Assembly: GCF_039978735.1 (NCBI RefSeq)
Contig: NZ_JBDWAS010000024.1
Span: forward strand, 7,001 to 71,000
Direction: 5' to 3'
DNA length: 64,000 bases
From: Maricaulis sp039978735
GTDB taxonomy: Bacteria > Pseudomonadota > Alphaproteobacteria > Caulobacterales > Maricaulaceae
Shown here: in pieces, positions 59,199 through 64,000 of the stretch
Layout of the letters: each line of letters opens with the position of its first letter
Numbering within the stretch: the stretch's first letter is position 1
Position numbers and translations under genes: made by a program
The notes under the pieces: generated by a model
What the model was told of the DNA's origin: nothing
Database searches by the model: none
Seen by the model: the letters and a program-made list of their open reading frames with translations, nothing else

Positions 59199-60410
59199 AT
59201 GCTGAGCCTTATCGCTGCCCTTGCCCTGATGCAGACCCAGACTGGCGATGTACTGCCGGATCCGGATGAAGCTGCGCGTCTGGAAGAAGAGGAGCGCGAA
59301 GCCGCGGCCCGTGCCGAGGCGATGCAGAGGCAGGCCGAGGAACTGGCAACGGAAGTCGCGCTGATGCAGCGCCAGCTGGTCGAGCTGGGCCAGCGCGTCG
59401 GGGCCAGCGAGCAGGCGGCCCTGGAAGCCCAGGCCTCGCTCGATGATCTGCAATCCCGCGAGACCGGGCTTCTGGCCCGGCTCGGCGAGAACCGGGACGC
59501 CCTGATCGGCCTGCTGGCGGCGATCCAGCGCATCGAAAGCCAGACCCCGCCGGCCGTGCTGGCCGCACCCGGCGATGCCGCGGATGCTGCCCGCGCAGCG
59601 GCGCTGATGGCGGAGGTCGCGCCGGCCTTGCAGGAACGGGCCGAGGCGCTGTCGGTCCAGCTGGAGGAATTGCGCACCCTTCGCGCGGACATCGAAAGCG
59701 AGCAGTCGGCGCTTGCCCTGACCGAGGATACGCTGGCCGATCAGCGTCTCGAACTGCAGGCCCTGATCGCCGAACGCCGCGCGCTGGAAGCCCGGCGCCG
59801 CAATGAAGCCGTGGCCCTGCTGGAAGCCTCCAGCTCCGCCGGCGAGCGCGCCCGCTCGATCCGCAGTCTGATCGGCGAGCTGTCGCGCATGGCGGAAGTG
59901 GTTCCCACGGTCAGCCCGCGCCGGCGCGAGATCGAGGACGCCGTTCCCGAACCGCGCATCCGGCCGCCGCGCGAACTCGTCTCCGCCCGCGTCCCGGTGA
60001 CACCGCTGGAAACCCTGCGCTTTGCCGATGCGCGGGGCCGCTTGCGCCCGCCCGCCGCCGGCGAGATCGAACGCGGCTTCGGTCAGGTGAGCGAAGATGG
60101 CACAGCTTCTGAAGGAATTTTCATTCGGACCCGGCCGCGGGCGCAGGTAATCTCGCCCTTCGACGCCCGTGTGGAGTTCGCGGGACCGTTCAACACATAC
60201 GGCGGTCTCTTGATACTCAATGTCGGCGATGACTACTATATCGTACTGGCTGGCATGGCGGTGACCTATGCCAGCGTGGGTCAGAGTGTCCTGGCGGGCG
60301 AACCCGTCGGCGCGATGCCCGACCAGTCCCAACCGGCACCGGATTTGTATCTGGAGCTGCGACGTGACGGAGTGGCGATCGACCCGGCCCCGTGGCTGCG
60401 GAGCCGGTGA
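59199..60410 (+). CDS. EnvC-like LytM factor with degenerate M23 domain
   Basis: 403 residues: short signal-like N-terminus, long coiled coil (about 20-240, repeated Glu/Ala/Arg/Leu heptads) and a C-terminal M23/LytM fold (about 285-403). The metal ligands of active M23 enzymes seem to be lost: no His/Asp in the GEIERGFG...GIFIRTR region and LYLEL where HxH is expected. It would therefore be a regulator of amidases, like EnvC, not a peptidase. ctpA follows. Localised at the division site by analogy only. Confidence 0.87.
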   Translation: MLSLIAALALMQTQTGDVLPDPDEAARLEEEEREAAARAEAMQRQAEELATEVALMQRQLVELGQRVGASEQAALEAQASLDDLQSRETGLLARLGENRDALIGLLAAIQRIESQTPPAVLAAPGDAADAARAAALMAEVAPALQERAEALSVQLEELRTLRADIESEQSALALTEDTLADQRLELQALIAERRALEARRRNEAVALLEASSSAGERARSIRSLIGELSRMAEVVPTVSPRRREIEDAVPEPRIRPPRELVSARVPVTPLETLRFADARGRLRPPAAGEIERGFGQVSEDGTASEGIFIRTRPRAQVISPFDARVEFAGPFNTYGGLLILNVGDDYYIVLAGMAVTYASVGQSVLAGEPVGAMPDQSQPAPDLYLELRRDGVAIDPAPWLRSR

Positions 60411-60454
60411 CCTCGCCAATACAGGACTATCGCGCTCAAAGGACGCGAGCTCGC

Positions 60455-61765
60455 ATGCGTATCAATGTCTTCGCTTCGATGGTTGCCTTCGCTGTAGGCG
60501 CGGTGGCCATTGCGGTCTCGGCCGAGGGCAGCCAGGACAATCGCACGGAAACCTTCCGCCAGCTGGAACTCTTCGGCGATGTGCTCAGCCGGGTGGAGTC
60601 GGACTATGTTTCCGACACCGACCAAGCCCAGCTGATCGAGGCCGCCATCGAAGGCATGCTGACCTCGCTCGACCCGCACTCCACCTACCACAATCCCGAC
60701 AGCTACGAGGATCTGCGTGTCTCCACCCGCGGTGAATATGGCGGCCTGGGCATGGAAGTGACGCGCCGCGACGATTTCATCACCATCGTCTCGCCGATCT
60801 CCGACACGCCGGCCGAACGCGCCGGGCTGCGCACCAATGACAAGATCATCGCCGTCGACGGCGAGAGCATTGTCGGCATCTCGGTCGACGATGCGGTCGC
60901 CCTGATGCGCGGCGCTGTCGGCGAGCCGGTCACCATCACCGTCGCCCGCGAGGACGAAGATCCGTTCGACGTCACCCTGGTGCGCGACACCATCCCGCTG
61001 CGCACCGTCGCGACCCGCCTGGAAGAGGGCGTGCCCTATATGCGCATCGCCGGCTTCAACGAGCGCACCACGGAAATGGTGCAGGAGGGCATCTCCGAGC
61101 TCGAGGACGAATATGGCGCACCGCTGCCGGGCCTGATCCTGGACATGCGTTACAATCCGGGCGGCCTGCTGGACCAGGCGATCGGTGTGACCGATGTCTT
61201 CCTGGACGGTGGCGAAGTGGTCTCCACCCGTACCCGCGATCCGCGCGACACCCAGCGCTATAATGCCCGCCCGGGCGACCGGCTGAACGGCGCCCCGATC
61301 GTGGTGCTGATCAATGAAGGTTCGGCCAGTGCGGCGGAGATTGTCGCCGGCGCACTGCAGGACCGCGAACGCGCCGAACTCGTCGGCATGACCAGTTTCG
61401 GCAAGGGCTCGGTGCAGACCATCATCCCGCTGCGCGGCGGCCGTGACGGGGCCCTGCGCCTCACCACGGGCCGCTATTACACGCCGGCCGGCCGTTCGAT
61501 CCAGGCCACCGGCATCATTCCGGACACCCAGATTTCCGCCTGGGCGCTGGAAGAGGATGAAGAGCACGAAGTGCCGGAAATCGCCTCCGAGGCCGACCTG
61601 CCGGGTGCGCTGGAGAACGAGAATGGCGATCACCGGGCCGAGACCGATATCGCCTCTGTCGAACAGCCGCCGGCCGACTGGTCGGAAGACGAGGACTATC
61701 AGCTCCACCGGGCGCTGGAGATCCTGCGCGGCACGATGGAAAGCCAGCAGGCCTCGCTGCAATAG
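60455..61765 (+). CDS. ctpA: periplasmic C-terminal processing protease (S41)
   Basis: 436 residues: N-terminal membrane/signal helix, PDZ domain (about 93-165, GGLGMEV) and S41 protease core with catalytic Ser292 (NEGSASAAE) and Lys317 (TSFGKGSV), 25 residues apart as in E. coli Prc. YNPGGLL is also conserved. The ATG at 60455 has AAGGA 11 nt upstream; an in-frame GTG at 60392 lies inside the EnvC-like gene and has no ribosome site. Pairing with an EnvC-like gene is common in alphaproteobacteria and suggests a role in cell-wall hydrolase control. Confidence 0.93.
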   Translation: MRINVFASMVAFAVGAVAIAVSAEGSQDNRTETFRQLELFGDVLSRVESDYVSDTDQAQLIEAAIEGMLTSLDPHSTYHNPDSYEDLRVSTRGEYGGLGMEVTRRDDFITIVSPISDTPAERAGLRTNDKIIAVDGESIVGISVDDAVALMRGAVGEPVTITVAREDEDPFDVTLVRDTIPLRTVATRLEEGVPYMRIAGFNERTTEMVQEGISELEDEYGAPLPGLILDMRYNPGGLLDQAIGVTDVFLDGGEVVSTRTRDPRDTQRYNARPGDRLNGAPIVVLINEGSASAAEIVAGALQDRERAELVGMTSFGKGSVQTIIPLRGGRDGALRLTTGRYYTPAGRSIQATGIIPDTQISAWALEEDEEHEVPEIASEADLPGALENENGDHRAETDIASVEQPPADWSEDEDYQLHRALEILRGTMESQQASLQ

Positions 61766-61918
61766 CGGCTCTGCCGCCTGCCATGGCAAAATTGTTGGCG
61801 GCGCCTTCCGGAAGGGGGGCGCCGTTAACCGTTTTTTACGGCCGAATCGATCACATAGGCGGCGAATGCGTCCGCACCCTGCCGGACGCTTGTGGAATTG
61901 CCTGACAGGCCCGAAGCC

Positions 61919-63256
61919 ATGACGACCGCCGTTCTTCGCCACGCCCAGCCGCTGCTGACTATCCGCGCGCCCGTGATCGCCGGGCTCGCGACGGCCGGTC
62001 TGTTCTCGCTGGTCATTGTCGGTGTCGCCCTGTTCGGCGAGGCCAATACGGCACCGCCTGCCGCCCGCGGCGGGTTCGAGCCGGTCACCCTGCCCCAGCA
62101 CACGGCCGAAGCCGGTCATGACGGCCTGCGCAATGATCACGGCGCCGACGAACGTCCGATCCGCTTTCTGGAACCGGAAGACCACGCCGATGCGAGCCTC
62201 GCCGGCGTGCGGGACGGTTTCGGCGGCACGCCGAACGCCGCTTCGGCCGGCGGCCACGCCACGCCGTCCACCCATGCCGGATCCGATCCGGCCGATGCCG
62301 AGGCCCGACACGCTGCGTCGACCGGTCAGGCCAATCCGAATGCCCTGCGCGCCGCGCCGATTGCCGGGCTGACCGAGCCCGGCCCGGGCGGCTTGCTGCC
62401 GGTGATCGGTCCCGACGGCACCCGCCCCTCGCGCGCCTATGCCCGGCCCTTCCACGGCGATCCGGCCGCCCCGACCATCGCCATCGTCGTCGGCGGCATG
62501 GGGCTGAACCGCACCGTCACCCAGGCTGCGATCGACGAGCTGCCGCCCGAAGTCGCGCTCAGCTTTGCGCCCTATACCGAAAACCTCCAGGCCTGGATCG
62601 ACCGGGCCCGCGCCGCCGGTCATGAAGTACTGATCGAGGCGCCGATGGAGCCGTTCGACTATCCCAATAATGACCCCGGCCCGCACACCCTGCTGGCCGA
62701 CGGCGCTGCCGAGGAAAACGGCCGGCGCCTCGCCTGGCTGCTCAGCCGTACAACGGGCTATTTCGGTGTGACCAATTATCTCGGCGCCCGTTTCTCGGCC
62801 TCCCAGGACGCCCTGCGCCAGGTCTTCGGCACGCTGGAACAGCGCGGCGTCGCCTTCCTGCATGACGGTGCCGGCCGCCGCTCGACGATCGAGGCCGCCG
62901 CCAATGCGACCGATGTCGAGTACGCCATCGCCGACCGTATTCTCGACGAGGATCCCAGCCCGGCCTCGATCGACGAGCGCCTGCTCGCGCTCGAAGCCCT
63001 GGCGATCCAGAACGGCGCCGCCCTGGGTACCGGCTTTGCCTATCCGGCCACCGTCGAGCAATTGCGCGACTGGGCCGCCAATCTGGACATGCGCGGCTAT
63101 CAGCTCGCACCGCCCTCTGCCGTGATGGCGCGGCGGCGCCTGGAAGCCCGGCTGGCCGCCGAGGCCCAGCCCGAAACCCCGCCGCCATCGGCTGCACCCC
63201 GCCGTACGGCAAGCGCCGACGACCACGCGCCCGCTGCCTCGAGCGGCCATCACTGA
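61919..63256 (+). CDS. divergent polysaccharide deacetylase family protein (DUF610/YibQ-like)
   Basis: 445 residues: one N-terminal transmembrane helix (about 15-38), a long disordered Ala/His/Asp-rich region (about 40-175) and a divergent polysaccharide-deacetylase barrel (about 180-420, PTIAIVVGGMGLNRTVTQAAIDELPPEVALSFAPY ... EAPMEPFDYP ... FLHDG). In this family the catalytic residues differ from NodB. It probably acts on peptidoglycan or surface glycans, but function is not known. rppH overlaps its stop (TGATG). The 153 nt before it hold a GGCGCC hairpin around 61800-61823. Confidence 0.9.
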   Translation: MTTAVLRHAQPLLTIRAPVIAGLATAGLFSLVIVGVALFGEANTAPPAARGGFEPVTLPQHTAEAGHDGLRNDHGADERPIRFLEPEDHADASLAGVRDGFGGTPNAASAGGHATPSTHAGSDPADAEARHAASTGQANPNALRAAPIAGLTEPGPGGLLPVIGPDGTRPSRAYARPFHGDPAAPTIAIVVGGMGLNRTVTQAAIDELPPEVALSFAPYTENLQAWIDRARAAGHEVLIEAPMEPFDYPNNDPGPHTLLADGAAEENGRRLAWLLSRTTGYFGVTNYLGARFSASQDALRQVFGTLEQRGVAFLHDGAGRRSTIEAAANATDVEYAIADRILDEDPSPASIDERLLALEALAIQNGAALGTGFAYPATVEQLRDWAANLDMRGYQLAPPSAVMARRRLEARLAAEAQPETPPPSAAPRRTASADDHAPAASSGHH

Positions 63257-63762
63257 TGGCCGGCGCGGACGATATCTGGCCCCATCACCGCGCCAATGTC
63301 GGCATCGCCCTCTTCAATACCGCCGGCCAGGTCTGGCTGGGCCGCCGCGAAGGCACACCGCCGCCCTGGAACTGGCAATTGCCGCAGGGCGGGATAGACC
63401 CGGGCGAGGATGCCCGGACAGCTGCCCTGCGCGAGCTGGAGGAAGAAACCGGCATTTCCGCCGCCAGCGTCTCCATCATTGGCGAGATCCCCGGCTGGCT
63501 GGCCTATGACTATCCGCCTGAAGTGCGCGAGGATCCGAAGTTTCACAAGAAGCGCCATCTCGGCCAGAAGCAGCGCTGGTTCGCCCTGCGCTTTGCCGGA
63601 TCGGACAGCGACATCGACCTGGAACAGCATGGCGAGGTCGAGTTCGACGCCTGGCGCTGGGGCGCCCTCGAGGAAATCCCCGGCCTGATCATCCCCTGGA
63701 AACGCGACGTCTACGAACAGGTCGCCACCGCCTTCGCAAAGTTCGCTGTGCCCGTGCACTGA
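63256..63762 (+). CDS. rppH: RNA 5'-pyrophosphohydrolase RppH
   Basis: 168 residues, Nudix family. The Nudix box GGIDPGEDARTAALRELEEETGI is at 45-67, and WQLPQGGI before it plus KRHLGQKQRWFALRF after it are typical of RppH (IalA/NudH). It removes pyrophosphate from the 5' end of mRNA to start decay. Its ATG overlaps the stop of the preceding gene. Confidence 0.95.
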   Translation: MAGADDIWPHHRANVGIALFNTAGQVWLGRREGTPPPWNWQLPQGGIDPGEDARTAALRELEEETGISAASVSIIGEIPGWLAYDYPPEVREDPKFHKKRHLGQKQRWFALRFAGSDSDIDLEQHGEVEFDAWRWGALEEIPGLIIPWKRDVYEQVATAFAKFAVPVH

Positions 63763-63796
63763 TACGCAGCCGCGCTTTCTCTTCTGCCTCTTCACT

Positions 63797-63835
63797 CCAC
63801 TTCCCCCGGCCCCGGAACAAGTCCGGGGGAAGTGG
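63797..63835. repeat. inverted repeat after rppH
   Basis: Perfect 13-bp arms CCACTTCCCCCGG (63797-63809) and its complement (63823-63835) around a 13-nt loop that itself can pair with the right arm (CCCCGGAACAAGTCCGGGG). It may end the rppH transcript, but no T run follows; it also looks like the REP-type elements built on CCCCGGA...TCCGGGG seen in related genomes (from memory). Confidence 0.65.
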
Positions 63836-63898
63836 CGTGTGTTGACGGCACCCAGCGCGAAACCCTCCACGGGCTTGCGCCCTGGAGCGATGAGAGGG

Positions 63899-63997
63899 GT
63901 GCGGGATGCACGGCGGACATCGTGTCCGGATTTGAAGCTTTGGTGGTGATGCCCGAGGCATCCCGCACGCGGAGATTTACCCGGATCCCTTGCGGGA
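63899..63997. repeat. cluster of nested inverted repeats at the window edge
   Basis: GTGCGGGATGC (63899-63909) pairs with GCATCCCGCAC (63958-63968). Between them is a CGGACA-TCG-TGTCCG hairpin (63914-63928) and GATGC-CCGAG-GCATC (63948-63962), which competes for the right arm. TGCGGGA recurs at 63991-63997. No gene is visible in 63763-64000. It could be a small palindromic mobile repeat or a structured leader of a gene beyond the window. Confidence 0.5.
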
Positions 63998-64000
63998 CCG

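Noticed and set aside
58281..63253. Two long minus-strand frames (712 and 990 residues) opposite the rsfS-to-deacetylase block
   Set aside because: They are shadows of consecutive conserved genes on the plus strand and carry no family motif.

Overview
The window is high-GC chromosomal DNA from a Gram-negative alphaproteobacterium. The order rplU-rpmA, GNAT, obgE-proB-nadD-rsfS-rlmH, an EnvC-like gene, ctpA, a divergent polysaccharide deacetylase and rppH, together with four TonB-dependent receptors and a FixLJ/FixK cascade, fits the Caulobacterales/Maricaulales (Hyphomonadaceae-like) group of aquatic, oligotrophic bacteria. The genus is inferred from gene content only. I see no insertion sequence, prophage or CRISPR array.

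Layout. 1-1435: end of ubiU and all of ubiV (oxygen-independent ubiquinone synthesis). 1461-2643: ECF sigma factor between two small membrane proteins. 2810-6800: two exported amidohydrolases and an exported polysaccharide deacetylase. 6812-10563: a tightly coupled ABC/DUF2796/DUF3299 locus resembling the Vibrio zinc system ZrgABCDE, with a divergent MerC-like gene and a Zur-like palindrome between them. 10571-14082: exported DUF1579-like protein, S41-like protein and a membrane-bound AraC regulator. 14284-23631: a D-amino-acid/gamma-glutamyl catabolic island (FAD dehydrogenase, RidA, gamma-glutamyltransferase, symporter, N-acyl-D-amino-acid deacylase, TonB receptor). 23800-28954: LysR, alpha/beta hydrolase, TonB receptor and a divergent TetR with a clear operator. 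29136-34121: chemoreceptor, outer-membrane channel and PLP decarboxylase.

34189-50156 is an anaerobic/denitrification island. It holds a copper-type TonB receptor, pseudoazurin, copper nitrite reductase (nirK), FixK-like regulator, receiver protein, FixJ, haem-PAS FixL, DUF1858 protein, an NnrR-like regulator, hemN, quinol-dependent NO reductase (norZ), nrdD-nrdG and nnrS. Five promoters (nirK, DUF1858, hemN, norZ and the distant channel gene at 31004-32188) share one architecture: a 14-bp dyad of type TTGCG-N4-CGCAA, exactly 21 nt, then a CTATCG-like -10. The regulator at 41340-42038 has a matching altered recognition helix. This is the strongest non-obvious signal in the window and ties the channel to the nitric-oxide response.

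49948-53031 is a large TonB receptor whose 3' end is overlapped by an over-long nnrS reading frame. A tRNA-Ser(CGA) follows, then a housekeeping block of ribosome, NAD, proline, cell-envelope and RNA-decay genes to 63762. The last 238 nt are rich in inverted repeats.
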